Positions 32,976-43,959 are shown, numbered from the stretch's first letter. The stretch: 64,000 nt of DNA from Dipteris shenzhenensis (GCA_047967505.1 CM106541.1); one strand, 5' to 3'. Translations and numbers: made by a program. Notes: generated by a model not told the origin, from the sequence alone.

Positions 32976-34034
32976 TTAAGAACTCATGGGGAGGGCATCT
33001 AAGAGAGCCACTCTGATGGCCACGAGCCTTTGGAAGAGATCCGTCATCTGTTGTTGTAGCATGGCCATCGATCCTCGAACGTCTCGCGAAGTCTTTCCAA
33101 GAGTCTCAACGACTCGCCTCAACTCTATGACTGTTGTTTGCGAGTCGCAAGCGAAAGGGGATGGCGTCGAGAGCATCTTGTCCACCAAAAGCTCGTTGAC
33201 GAGGCGATGAATCTCTCTCACTCCGACTCGCATGCTCTCAAACTCCTGCAAGAGAACAACGTCCTTGGAGCTTCGCCTCTCCGTCTCCTCTTGCACTAAT
33301 TCGTGCTGCAATCTCAGAAGAGGAGTGGACCATGGCGCCTGCAGCCGGCTCTTGCACCTGAGGACAGTAGCTGGGATACTAGATTTCCTGGGCTTTCTCA
33401 GAGACAAAGCATCAGCAAGGACTCCCAAGACCAGAAGGGTGGTGCTCCTGGCCCCATCCATTGCATCAATGCCACTGCTATTATGCTTCTTCTGCATTCC
33501 CATTTTCCGTAGCAAGGAGCCGCAAGCTTGCAGCCTAGATGGCGGTTCGACCCCGTTGGTGGCTGCCATCTTATGCAGGCATTCGGAGAGGCTGCTTCTT
33601 GCCCGCATCAAGTTTGGCAGGCTGATCGCGCCCTCCTTGGAGTCCAAACAGTGAAGCGCATGCCGGACCAACCGGAGGTAGTCGTGGATGTCGGCCGTCG
33701 CGTCTTTGAGAGCGTTGCAGACGTCCAGCAACTTGACGACATCGTCAATATAGTGCTGGCAGAGTTTGTGCTTTGCAGGCTGCATCTCCAGCGGGCCGGA
33801 AATGAGGGTTTGAACTGAAGTCTCCGTGGACAGAACTACAGCCAAGGCATCGAGCAGCCAGTTGAGGTGAAGGTAGGGCGAGCCACCTGGAAGGTGGAGG
33901 TGTTGAAGGCGCTCTGTCAGGTCTACTTCAAACTTTTGCAAGGCAGGATCGTGGCATTCCCGGGCGATATTGCGTTGTTCCGCGCCTCGGAGAGAGAGGG
34001 AATGCGCCAGGGAGGCAAGAAGGGAGGAACCCAT
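32976..34034 (-). CDS. BPS1/ROH1-like protein, copy 2 (intact)
   Basis: An uninterrupted frame of 352 residues from MGSSLLASL, the same start as copy A; the annotated frame could begin 16 codons earlier. It matches copy A along its whole length with scattered substitutions and two small length differences: an extra G after SLSLR, and three extra residues around LRCKSRLQAPWS. The conserved HYIDDVVKLLDVCNAL and HALHCLD segments are present. Both copies remain open and substitutions are spread evenly, so both may be functional or the duplication may be young. Upstream it has repeat R copy C with a conserved TATA box (about 34225-34232 on the minus strand); downstream are a LINE fragment and the 0.8-kb segment with the heat-shock-like promoter. 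Its biochemical role is not known. Confidence 0.75.
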   Translation of the reverse strand: MGSSLLASLAHSLSLRGAEQRNIARECHDPALQKFEVDLTERLQHLHLPGGSPYLHLNWLLDALAVVLSTETSVQTLISGPLEMQPAKHKLCQHYIDDVVKLLDVCNALKDATADIHDYLRLVRHALHCLDSKEGAISLPNLMRARSSLSECLHKMAATNGVEPPSRLQACGSLLRKMGMQKKHNSSGIDAMDGARSTTLLVLGVLADALSLRKPRKSSIPATVLRCKSRLQAPWSTPLLRLQHELVQEETERRSSKDVVLLQEFESMRVGVREIHRLVNELLVDKMLSTPSPFACDSQTTVIELRRVVETLGKTSRDVRGSMAMLQQQMTDLFQRLVAIRVALLDALPMSS

Positions 34035-34082
34035 GGAGAAGTGAGGCTGAATACTGAGTGGAAGCGATGGGATTGGGATCAA

Positions 34083-35638
34083 AAGAACTCGGACAATGAC
34101 GATACTGAGGAAGGGGAGTGCGAGTGTTTTATCTTATCGCGGAGGACACACAGCTCACCGTGCCAAGGTCCTTAGTTTAAGCTGTCATGCATGTGCAGGC
34201 CAGAGTGTGCTACCCCTCGCTGGCTTTATAGTATACGAGTTCAAAGCCTACTTTTGACAGCGTATTATCTTATATTACAACACGTTTGCATTGCTGCTGA
34301 TTCGTTATTCCACTTACACGACGAAAGCAAGCACTGCTGTCTCGAGAGAGGGAGGTAAAGCACTCGGTAAGAAGGCTCTCTATACAAAACTACTCTTCGA
34401 TCCAAGGTGCTCTACATAAAACTACTCCTCCCGTTTACCACCATCGTGTCATCACCTTCACTGCACAAAAGCCACTGTGCTTCGTCTCCACCGAACCACT
34501 GCTTTAAAAAGAGCTTGAGACACCAAAGTAAAGTGTGTGGATTGTTTGCACTTTAGCTTTGTGTGTCATCCACGTTACCTACATTGATAGAGTGCCCCCT
34601 TCCTCACATGAATCAACTTGTGGGGACTTTTCTTAAGTGCTTATCTATACAAAACATGCTCACCGTGTTCCTCACTAAGGCGTCAATGCAAGGGGACATG
34701 TTCAACATGTTCATCAAGGCATCATTGGTAGGGGGACATGGCTTTTTATTTTGGATACACATCATATCACTCCTCATCAAAGTACCTATCTCAGGGAACA
34801 CATCTGTTTCAAAGGGAGACACCCCACCATTTATCTTACTTCAAGATGTCTATTCATTGAACTCATCACATTGACTCCTCCAATGCAAGCAACTCTCAAT
34901 GAATCCCATAATTTAGCTTTTGTTTACGATTACAATGCTGGACCTAGTACATGTTTCATATTATATTATGTTTAGAGAACCAAAGCACATGTGTTATGTT
35001 TGGAGAATTGAGGCCCTCCACGTGCACAATAAAGCCAAGTGTAGGCTCATTGACTGAGAATGAACAATAGATGGAAAAAGTGACAACATGAAGCTTTATC
35101 TTATTTGAGTAGGCTTTGGCTACAAAGCTTGCTTACGTAAGTGGCAGTGAGGTGGCCGCAATAGAGGCTCGCTGTGATGTTTTATTTTGGCGTCTCCCAT
35201 AAATTGACCTCGATCACTTACTTTCCACATGTGAATAGCTCTATTATGAAACCAATTCATCAATTGAATAACCTTACTCCTATGTGTCCAAAATTGATCT
35301 TTTTTTCCACTGAAGCAAAAATCCTTTATTTGTGCATGTCAGAAGGAAGTTTAAGATCACAAATCACAAAGTGCCATGAATTTAGAATGTCCCAATTAGA
35401 TGTTTTGCAATAATTAGGAACTTACATGGTTTGTGCTACTTCACGAATACGACATAGTTTAAACGTATATCGTTGTCACACCATTATTACATGAAGAAGA
35501 TGTTGTCTACATGGAAGTCATGGATGTTTAACTCAATACGTGCATAGACTTTGCAAATCTCTCAAAAAAACTCTTAATGTAACAATGTATTAGACAAAGG
35601 TGACTCTCAAAAAACTACACCAAAGAAGACATCCTTAC
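34083..35638 (-). repeat. Repeat R, copy C: 5' flank of gene copy 2
   Basis: This is the reverse complement of about 7628-9250. It contains the same ordered phrases as copies A, B and D and ends at AAAAAACTACACCAAAGAAG (35618-35638). The next sequence is the 5' part of a gypsy gag region. Plus-strand frames (for example 34563-34874) are conserved only as DNA. Confidence 0.8.
34225..34232 (-). promoter_or_regulatory. Putative TATA box of the BPS1/ROH1-like gene, copy 2
   Basis: The reverse complement reads GTATACTATAAAGCC, the same context as at 9093-9107 upstream of copy A, about 190 bases before the ATG. Confidence 0.5.
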
Positions 35639-35656
35639 GAATTAAAAAAATAGAAT

Positions 35657-37042
35657 CCAAAGACTAACTCAGAGAGCAACAAGAACGTCTTCGACGATAC
35701 TCAGCAATCATTCTAGAAGGAGTGTGTTGAGACAGGTATGAAGCCAGAAGACCTGTTATAGTTGATAGACAAAAAATCCAATGTCATGAAGACAAGCATG
35801 CACGCTTCTGATGGAGAGAGGCACTACTATAGATCTGAGGTGAATGAGGAGTAGCTAAGGTGGTTTGCCCGAGTTTCACTCACAATGCATAGAGATACTA
35901 CTTCGCTCTGATAGATATACATCAAGCTATACCCTTGAGGCCTGAAGACGGTACCAATGGAGTCAGGAGGAGTCTATAGTGACCTCACAACCATAAAGGC
36001 AACTATGAGAGGTGTGGAGCTAGCGAGTCAATTCTTCTGAGTGGTAGACCTATCTACTCAAGTTTTGGAGCAAAATAATTTAATTCTAGCTCCAACATCA
36101 AGTTAAAGTTTCAAAATTTCAAAGGCACAGATGATGAAGATCCTTACAGTCACTTGCAAAGTTTTATGCATGTCTGCTGCCACATCAATGGTGTAGTAAT
36201 AGACGAAGAGTATATGGACGATTTTCCAGGTATCTTAATTGAAAATGCTCAAAGGTGGTTCAATTAGTTTTCGATTGGGTATTTCCCCAATTGGTATGCC
36301 ATGTCCGAAGCTTCCTTGTGAAGGTTTTGACCTCGTTTTGACAGGAGATTAATGAAGAGGATGTGAGGACAAAGCTAAATGAGAATTTGTCCAAAATTTG
36401 TGCTTAGGATGAGAGCTCTTGTTAATTAGTTGAGTACGGTTCCAAATGACTATGCAATCCTTGGTTAATTACTGTATGTACCCAAGTAGATTTGTGCAAG
36501 CTAGAGATAGTCAATCCAACTAGAACCTATGGGGAACTTCTAAATCGAGTTGTTGCCTTGGAGAAGAATGAAGGTTCAGAAATAAGGTGAAGAAGAAGGA
36601 TATTAAGAGTGATACCGAGGAGACTCTAGCAAACAAGGATAAGTTAAAAACCAAGTTGAATAAGGCCTTTGAAGAATTGGGCATCCGAGGTAATCTAGGT
36701 AACAATGAGAAGTGGTGTAATAGGTGCTGATGTGTGGAAGAGGAATAAAAGGCCAAGTATTGCAATACTTGCACAAAATTTGGCCATGACGAATCAGGCT
36801 ATTGGTTTAATAGCAAAAATTGCCAAGTGTTAGCAAAAACCAAGTGGTGGCAGCTGATAACCGAGCACTGCATGGCAAACCACCGTGTATCGAGAAAAAA
36901 GACAAGGATAAGAATGGTAAAGAGAAGATGGATCCATCTAAAATCATGTATTTCTATTGTAGAGAAAACCACTTACATACTGATTGTCCCATTTGGTAGA
37001 ACACTTGAAGTTCCTGAAGGATAACATGGAAAGGAAGACAAG
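35657..37042 (+). pseudogene. Ty3/gypsy gag fragment, same family as 52.6-57.6 kb
   Basis: It aligns base by base with 52581-53960. It holds the gag core (FQNFKGTDDEDPYSHLQSF at about 36115, then a region ending AQRWFN) and a decayed zinc-knuckle region near 36713-37000 (KWCNRC, AKYCNTCTKFGHDES). Stops and frameshifts are frequent. Homology ends at about 37042 after ATAACATGGAAAGGAAGA, where unrelated hAT sequence follows. Like the 52.6-kb copy it directly follows repeat R. Confidence 0.75.
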
Positions 37043-37139
37043 GCATGCTCAAAAGATAAAGATCACATAATCGTAGCATTTTCAAGCAGTTGCAAAACAC
37101 CAGATCCACAATTGTCTCAGACAGGCAAACAAGCATAAA

Positions 37140-38180
37140 ATGCCTTACTTTATTGAATGTGATGGTTATATCGCCACATGGGGAGGCCTTCTAGAAGTCA
37201 GTTGATGCCTCACATGTAAAGAAGTCGGGGACATATATAGTTGTTGATTTGTCAAAGGTTATAAGAGAGTTAGGACCTGAAAAACTTGTGCTGATTGTCA
37301 TGGATAATGCCAAGAGTTATAAAACGGCGGGTAGAATATTGTAAAGGGAGTATACCAATATATATGCATCTATGTGTTGTACGCATACTTTAAATCTTGC
37401 ATTGAAAGATTGGTATAAACAAGTTTCATGGTTCAATGAGATTGTTTAAGAGGCTTGAGACATCATGAAGTTAATATGATTGAAGCAACATGTCGAAGCA
37501 ACCTTTATGTCTCATGAAGGTATTGCAATTGCCAGCAACCACGCAATTTTCCACATACTTCACACTTTGCGATCCTTGGTGAAGAATAGGAGTTTTCTTA
37601 TAGACATTTCATTGTGATGCATTTGAACGATGGATGTCTGAGTTGACCGATAGTGCAATAAAGGAGAAAATGCATAACTTGAAAGAAACATTGGGATCCC
37701 CTACATTATGAAAACGGTTTGAGGATGCTGCTAATGTTGTGAAACTTGTATTTATGGACTCAAAGGCTCCAACAATCAGAAAAGCATGGATGCACTTTTG
37801 GAGTATTGAGATCAAGCTCTTATTACGAGGAATCCCCCTACTCGTCGAGGCCAAGATAATGAGAGAAGACCATTTAATGCCACAAAACACAAGGATTTGT
37901 GGAATTGTTTAGGCCTTGATGGGAGTAAGGTCACAATCCCTTGCATAGTGTTGGGTACCGCCTAGACCTAAGTGGTGGAATATGAAGACCATTGAAGAGA
38001 TCCCAATTGTTATGCATGACTTTCATAAGGTCGTGCAACAAGATTATCCCCAAAACCATGAGTTTGCAAAGTGTTGTAACAAGTTAGCCAAGTATCGATG
38101 CAATGAGGGGTTGTTTGCATTAAGCAATGTTCAAGCATTGGTAGAAATTACATCTGCTTGGAAATGTGCATTGTAAATGT
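37140..38180 (+). pseudogene. hAT-superfamily transposase remnant (DUF659-like)
   Basis: The plus strand reads SVDASHVKKSGTYIVVDLSK, then LIVMDNAKSYKTAGRIL, REYTNIYASMCCTHTLNLAL and LHTLRSLVKNRSFLID. This is the order of the DUF659 part of plant hAT-like transposases: the catalytic-core DNA region with a conserved C..H.LNL segment. A further part, 37600-37900, has FERWMSELTDSAIKEKM and KAWMHFW. The frame at 37982-38176 (IPIVMHDFHKVVQQDYPQ) may be a C-terminal piece. There are at least five stops and a frameshift. No terminal inverted repeats were found. It is inserted between gypsy gag sequence and a tiny LINE tail. Confidence 0.7.
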
Positions 38181-38363
38181 CTTGTGTTTTTTTTTTTTTG
38201 GGTTAACATGCGAGTTTATATTATAAAGTCAAAAAGGAAGAAGGCAACTAAGATACCTCCCAAACCAGCAAACAGACCCATAGATAGCAGTACAGTCTCC
38301 CCCCGTGTAGGGGAAGGAGTGGATTTGTTATTTTTGATGATGTAAAATAAATGTCTTGTGTTT
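38174..38363 (-). mobile_element. 5'-truncated LINE tail with 16-bp target-site duplication
   Basis: The same 16 bases, TAAATGTCTTGTGTTT, occur at 38174-38189 and 38348-38363. Between them is 158 bases that begin with a T-run. On the minus strand this is a short sequence ending in poly(A), in the form expected from target-primed reverse transcription. The body reads GACTTTATAATATAAACTC before the A-run, which resembles plant LINE 3' ends. Confidence 0.8.
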
Positions 38364-38602
38364 AGGGTTTGGGCTTTGAAGATTTGATCCTTCTATGTCA
38401 CCATCACATATGCCTCTGGGGGTAAATGCCAATTGTAGTGCTCTTGACTAGGTTCATTTTTTGAAGAGCATGCCAACTGGAATACCACTCACCATCATAT
38501 GCAATAGAAGTCTATGTGATGACGTGTGGAAGAAGTATATGTAAAATTATCTTTCGTGCCATTGGTAACATTATTTTTGGCTAACTTTAGAGAGAATTTT
38601 TA

Positions 38603-38604
<2 letters not shown>

Positions 38605-38670
<66 letters not shown>
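38605..38670. repeat. Compound (TG)n(GA)n microsatellite
   Basis: TG repeats run from 38605 to 38652 and change directly into GA repeats to 38670. Confidence 0.95.
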
Positions 38671-38684
38671 TTATTGCAAAACCA

Positions 38685-38800
38685 TGTGGGTTAGCAGCAG
38701 TGTGACTGTGAGGGGTGTGTGCGGATAGGTAAGTCGCAATGGTTGATGGTTCGAGTCTTCAACAGCTCATAACCAATATCTTGTTCTTGTATGGATGCAT
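38685..38800 (+). mobile_element. Possible tRNA-derived SINE head
   Basis: GGTTCGAGTCT at 38748-38758 matches the RNA polymerase III B box. TTAGCAGCAGTG at 38691-38702 resembles an A box, about 55 bases upstream. There is no cloverleaf that I can fold with confidence, and no tail or target duplication was found. Confidence 0.25.
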
Positions 38801-39035
38801 TTACTAGCATTCCGACTCTGTTCTTCCCAGAGAGATATATGAGCTCTTGCTCTCAGTTATATACATCTTACGCAGTGTTGTGGTGATCTTCTTTTCTTAT
38901 TCTCTGTATTTTTAGTAGATGATGTTTACTAGCATGTAAAAAAAGTCATGATCTGGTGAATCACCTATCTACGATAGGGTGTTTTCATTCTCATGTCATC
39001 CTCTTCTTGCTACAATTGTCAAGGAATGCTGCATG
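38801..39035. other. Spacer with no recognisable feature
   Basis: It may be the 5' untranslated or LTR region of the following gag, but no primer-binding site was seen. Confidence 0.3.
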
Positions 39036-40500
39036 GACGGTTGCGAGCATCGACACGCACTCATGCAGAGGTTTAGGAGGAGATTGCAGCAGTGAGGCAT
39101 CACATTCAAAAATTTCAAGATGAGCTCCATCTGATGTAGACGGAACCACAACACCCTACTTACAGTATGACAAGCATGGAGATTGCCATAACCAACCTCA
39201 TTCGGTGGTCTTGGAGCAGATTCTGCACTTGTTGTACTCACAATAAGCATGCATGCAAACACGTTTGCAGGGTCCTCTTGATCCTTGGACACCAATGACA
39301 TGAATACATCAGAGGAGGAGTGACCCCGATCGTGGAGATGAGATGTCTCCGGGTTCCCTTGGTGGATTTGGTCGTTGCTAGGGAGCATCTTCACATTCAC
39401 ACTCACCACCACCTCATATGCACTTAGGCCATGTGTGCAGGCCTCGTTAAATAGATGCAGGGTGCTGAGTGCATCATCTTCTCCGACAGTGGGTTCAGTA
39501 GCCTCACGCAATCTCTTTGATCAAGGAGGGCCATCAAGAAGAGTTGGACCAATTGTTCAACCCACAAGAGGTGGATAGATGGTGGGCCAAGTTAAGTACA
39601 CCAAGTTTTTGGGGAAGAAAATCGATGACCGCGATGCTCATGTTAGGCAGTTTGAGAAGGTGTATGCGGTCAACGTCCCGCCACCCATAGTGGCACTCTA
39701 ACAAGAGACAGTATTGGAATCGACCTTGGTAGGCAAGGCATCAAGGTGGCTTGCAGAGTATGCGATGGACCATTTCACCACAGATGATCTCGTTCGCACT
39801 GCGTTCTTGAAATGGTTTTGTAAAGAGAAAACGATACAGCAAACTCTTGAAGGACTACAGTGGTTGGCTTAGGGAGATCAAGATGAGGATTATGCATCAC
39901 AATTTTGTCTACTTCTGCAACGTGTGCCTATGGCGAATTGGCTTGCCCAAGAAGTGTTGAATGACTACTTCATTTTGGGATTGTCCTGTGATTTGCGGAT
40001 GGCATTGGCTACAGTGGATCAGGTCCAAAGGGACCTCACAGCAGTCGTGGAACAAGCAGTGTGAGTGGGAGAGGCTCTGCATGGCAGAGTGGCCAAAAAT
40101 CATAAGTCCTCAAAAGCCAAAGCCAAGAAGAAATCGGTGAAAGTCAAGAAGTCAAATGATAGTGATGAAGGTTCAGAGGATGAGAGTTCTAAAGAGAGCC
40201 TTGAAGAAACCAGCAGAGTGAGGAGTCCGAAAGTGGAGAACATGACTCAAAAAGCCTCTAAAGGAGGAAAGGTTGCTCTAGGGACTTCCGGGGATTGACT
40301 GGCAATGCATTAAAAGGATTATGGTGCACACACTACCGTAATCTAGGGCATTCAGCAATGGAGTGCATGCTCAACGAGAAATGGTGTGCGATATGCATGA
40401 CCAACACCCACAACACAATGGGTTGCCACTATAATGGTAGCAGGAAACATGCAAGGGGGGGGTCAACCACAGTGGCCAACTTCTAGCAAGCAGGATCCGG
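39036..40500 (+). pseudogene. Ty3/gypsy gag, a different family, with zinc knuckles
   Basis: After an N-terminal helical stretch (RTHAEV, then EEIAAVRHHIQKFQDELHLM at about 39050-39130) the gag core reads FLGKKIDDRDAHVRQFEKVY, ASRWLAEYAMDHF, LDDLVRTAFLKWF-like and FILGLSCDLRMALATV up to 40060. A lysine/serine-rich linker follows (40065-40298). The frame at 40295-40486 has two knuckles: CTHYRNLGHSAMEC, in which the second Cys is Tyr, and CAICMTNTHNTMGC, a perfect CX2CX4HX4C. A few stops (TAG) and a shift at 40298 show it is dead. Downstream is a CT array instead of protease. Confidence 0.75.
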
Positions 40501-40535
40501 GAGCATCCTACATGCAAGAGGAGCATCCACAATTG

Positions 40536-40538
<3 letters not shown>

Positions 40539-40601
<63 letters not shown>

Positions 40602-40614
40602 ACTCTCACTCTCT
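40539..40614. repeat. (CT)n microsatellite
   Basis: Pure CT runs from 40539 to 40594, then CACTCT-type imperfect repeats continue to 40614. Confidence 0.95.
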
Positions 40615-41335
40615 GTTGGGGCTCGTGGCTCTTTCTTTGCAATCTATCTCTCTATATCTCGAAAACAGCCTCAGAGTAGCAGCATTTCAAATAGATGCTG
40701 GAAGAGGTGAGATCCTAAGTGAAGTGGATTTTGTGAATGCCACTACTAGTGAGGAACAAATCAACTTGAGACCAGAGATCAGAGTAGCATCACTTCAAAC
40801 CAACAAAATCTTTGCAAACAATCCTGCTGAATTAACAGCATCCCTAAGACCATCAAAGTTTATACTCATATTTTTTATCAAAAAATAGTACGTGCCTCTA
40901 TAGGAAACACGTTTTCTTTTCTATTTCTTAAATGACATTGCAAATGAGGGCAGGTGGCAATGATTTATGCTACATTTTGCACGTGTGTCTAGTTTATTTA
41001 TATCCGAGATTTAAGGATGTCAATGCAGAGACATTGATGCAACTGATCCACCAAGAAAAAGAGGTAAACGCTGTCAGAGAGTACGAGGTTGCAAAGAAAA
41101 GAAAGCAATTATAGAAAGCAAGGGTGAAGCAGGCTATGGCAGATCAGGCAAATGTTGTATCTCACATGGACAAGAGATAAAAGATAGCAAAGGATATTGT
41201 TTCCTTCTTTCAAGAGCAAACAAGAGAAATGGACTCGAAAACCAGAAAGGATATCTTCACACAAATCTTGTTTCATCCCAATATCAAGCATTTGCACAGT
41301 GCAAATGAAGAAGTTCAATTGTTGTAGGGAGCAAT
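40615..41335 (+). pseudogene. Unassigned coding-like remnant, lysine-rich and helical
   Basis: Frames at 40616-40888 (EILSEVDFVNATTSEEQINL) and 40932-41114 (VNAETLMQLIHQEKEVNAVR, AKKRKQL) continue past stops to about 41325 with KIAKDIVSFFQEQTREMDS. These could be one protein with stops, perhaps the middle of a gag or a coiled-coil protein. I do not recognise it. Confidence 0.25.
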
Positions 41336-42060
41336 CCTATCCAATATACGCAACACCTTAACCCAACGTAGTAGCTCTAAGCTCTTGAGTCTTGAAACTA
41401 CAAGCTCTTGTATTTTGCATGTGCCATCTATATTAATATATGGCATCCACATGTTTTTTGGGTTCTTAACATTGGCTCTCGAGCTTTACTTTTGAAATGT
41501 CTACACAACATATTTTATGTTCTTAGTATTGAAATTCCCACACAATGTACATGCATACTTGACTCTCAAAATACTATTTCCAAAGTTATATATATATTTG
41601 TGCAATAAGCAAACCCATTGCACCAACCCACTAAATGTGAGAAACAAGCAAACTCAAACAACCATGGAGCCATGATGAAGTTTTCTTCAAAAGGTCTACT
41701 ATGATGATGTTGATGAATTATGATGGGCAAGAATGCCAAGATTTTAGCATTGCAAAGGCTTCCGAGCTTTTGGGTGTCCACAGGAGAAACTTCTACTCTA
41801 TAAAATCTTGCTTGCCCATCAAAGAATAGGGACTGTTGTCGATATCCTCCTACCGAAGACAATAACAATGATGCAACAACATTACACAGGAGATTCAAGA
41901 TATTGTGGCTGCATTTTGGACCAGGAAACATGGGTGTCCCCTAATAAGAAAGATGTTTATAGCAAGAGGATAAGCAAAAAAGACCTATGTGAACACCCTG
42001 TCCATCTTCTTGAGAAACCTCAGGTCTGGATTCTCGTCACCTCCCATGATTCCTCGTTTG
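41336..42060. other. Intergenic DNA with no recognisable feature
   Basis: Overlapping frames on both strands (41408-41608 plus, 41566-41931 minus, 41808-42068 plus) lack known motifs. No repeat match was noticed. Confidence 0.4.
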
Positions 42061-42064
42061 AATC

Positions 42065-42235
42065 TTAATGAAATGCTTCTAGATTGGTTTTTGCCATGAT
42101 GAACTGCTTCTAGACTAGTTTTTGCCATGATGAACTGCTTTTAGACTGGTTTCTATAATAATGAACTTCTTCTAGAGTGGTTTTTGCCATAATGAACTGC
42201 TAGATTGGTTTTTTCCATGATGAAGTGATTTGAGG
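42065..42235 (+). repeat. Minisatellite of about 33 bp (GAACTGCTTCTAGACTGGTT type)
   Basis: Five units of GAACTGCTTCTAGACTGGTT followed by TTTGCCATGAT occur in a row, with variation in the last two. Confidence 0.85.
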
Positions 42236-43480
42236 TTGCATCACTGCTATGTGACTGCTTGGAGCCATGTAGACTCCAAGTTTAAGGAATCACACATTCA
42301 AGTGGATCTTCTGTTAGACTACTTTGTCAATGCCACTTGTTCCTCTTGAATGGCTGTGTCACTCATGGCTTCTCTTGTAATTGCTTTGAGAATGGTTTGT
42401 GAGACTAGTTTTTGCTTGTGCTTTATAGTGTGATTTGCATGTGCTTTAGCAATGTTAGAAGTGTTTTCACATGTTCCTAGCAATGTCTGTCACTTTAGAA
42501 GTGCTTTAGGGCTATCTTTTCACTTTAGAAGCTTCTACGGTATTGGATTCATGCTTAGTGATGATTGCTTTACCACTCCTTTCTTTTTAAAAAGAGATTT
42601 TTGATAGCCTGATTTTTTGACTGGTTGTCAGTGCTTTAGCACTGCTTTGTGACTGCTTTGGCACTGCTTTGCATGTGCTTATCACTACCTTGGTAGTGCT
42701 TTATGATTGTTTGTCCTTTTCTTGACTGCTTTATGAGTGCTTTTCCATTGCTTTCTACTTGTAATGTGCTTTGCATGAAATTTACAAGTTCTTTATATGT
42801 GCTTTGTGACTGCTTTGAAAGTGCTTTAACATTGATTTTTGGCTGCTTGTTTATTGCTTTCTATTTGTGGCTACTTGTTTATTGCTTTCTATTGAGGAGT
42901 GCTTTACATGTGCTTTTCGATGCTATGACAATGCTTTAGTGGTGCTTTATCACTGCCTGCTTTTGTGATTGGTTTGGTAGTGTTTTAGCAAAGCTCTGTA
43001 TGTGGTTTGGCATGTTGTTTGCATGTGCTTTTGACTTCTTAGATTCTATGAGGAATTGCTCAGTGAGACTGCTTTACCATTGCTTTCTTTTTAAAAACTA
43101 CTTTTTGACAACTTGATTTTTTGATTGGTTGTAAGTGCTTTGGCACTACTTTGTGACTTCTTTGACAGTGCTTTGCATGTGCTTGTTACTTCTTTGGTAG
43201 TGCTTTATGACTACTTGTACTTTTCTTAACTGCTTTATGAGTGCTTTTCCACTACTTTCTACTTGTAATGTGCTTTGCATGAAATTTACAAGTTCTCTGT
43301 ATATGCTTTGTGACTACTTTTTTAAAGTGCTTTAACATTGATTTGTGGCTTCTTATCCACTGCTTTATATTTGAAAAGTGCTTTACATGTGCTTTTCAGC
43401 TTTGCATGTGCTTTGGCAGGGCTTTGCATATGCGTTGTCAGTGCTTTACATGTGCTTTGGAAGTGCTTTGCATGTGCTTG
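42236..43480 (+). repeat. TGCTTT-rich degenerate repeat with a ~500-bp higher-order period
   Basis: The hexamer TGCTTT occurs dozens of times, usually in TGCATGTGCTTT or AGTGCTTTGGCAC contexts. Larger blocks also repeat: TTTCTTTTTAAAAA near 42580 and 43085, and CTACTTGTAATGTGCTTTGC with ATGAAATTTACAAGTTC near 42757 and 43259. These give a step of roughly 500 bases, with a third partial block at 43780-43880. Cysteine/leucine/phenylalanine-rich frames here are artefacts of the repeat. Confidence 0.85.
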
Positions 43481-43730
43481 TTACTACTTCCCAACCAGCC
43501 AGCCCAAACCAACCGACCAAAAAATCAGCCATTTTTGGTTGGCTCACCCCACAGTGCCCTATCTAAAGGGGGGACTGCAGCCCTCATTTCTCATTTCGCT
43601 CCATGCCTTCAACCCCTCTAGTGCAGCCTGGTGCACCTCTAGAGATCCCTACATAGCAACAAGAGGTAGCAGTGCATATCATCCTCTAAGGGAGGAGTAC
43701 ATGTAGCACTACACTTGGGTTTGGACTAGT
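43481..43730 (+). other. Non-repetitive insert inside the TGCTTT repeat
   Basis: About 250 bases of different composition (CCAACCAGCCAGCCC, CTAAAGGGGGGACTGCAGC) separate the last two TGCTTT blocks. The overlapping frames are unrecognised. It may be a small insertion. Confidence 0.4.
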
Positions 43731-43930
43731 GAATGGAAGAAGGTCTAATGTGTGTTTTAGCAGCTCTTTTTATAGTTTCGCTTGTCCTTTTCTTGACTGC
43801 TTTATGAGTGCTTTTCCATTGCTTTCTACTTGTAATGTGCTTTGCATGAAATTTACAAGTTTTTTGTATGTGCTTTGTGATTGCTTTACAAGTTCTCTAT
43901 ATGTCCATGGAGTGCTTTACATATGTGCTT
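43731..43930 (+). repeat. Third partial block of the TGCTTT repeat
   Basis: It repeats the CTACTTGTAATGTGCTTTGC and ATGAAATTTACAAGTT block seen at 42.76 and 43.26 kb. Confidence 0.8.
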
Positions 43931-43959
43931 GAAGTTCTATTTTGTTCAAAAGATAAAGG

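Noticed and set aside
33232-33654. Frames of up to 140 residues antisense to BPS1/ROH1-like copy 2
   Set aside because: They mirror the codon structure of the real gene; similar antisense frames over copy A are expected from the duplication and have no known domains.
26549-35638. Reading repeat R as the LTR of the gypsy family because it flanks gypsy sequence on different sides in copies B, C and D
   Set aside because: No R copy follows the complete integrase at 57.6 kb, no primer-binding site lies next to R, and the B junction falls inside the integrase rather than after it. Still possible but not supported.
38996-39511. 171-residue minus-strand frame
   Set aside because: The plus strand here reads as the N-terminal part of a gypsy gag that leads into the zinc knuckles, so the minus frame is most likely its shadow.
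42703-43706. Several Cys/Leu/Phe-rich plus-strand frames
   Set aside because: They are translations of the TGCTTT repeat in different phases.
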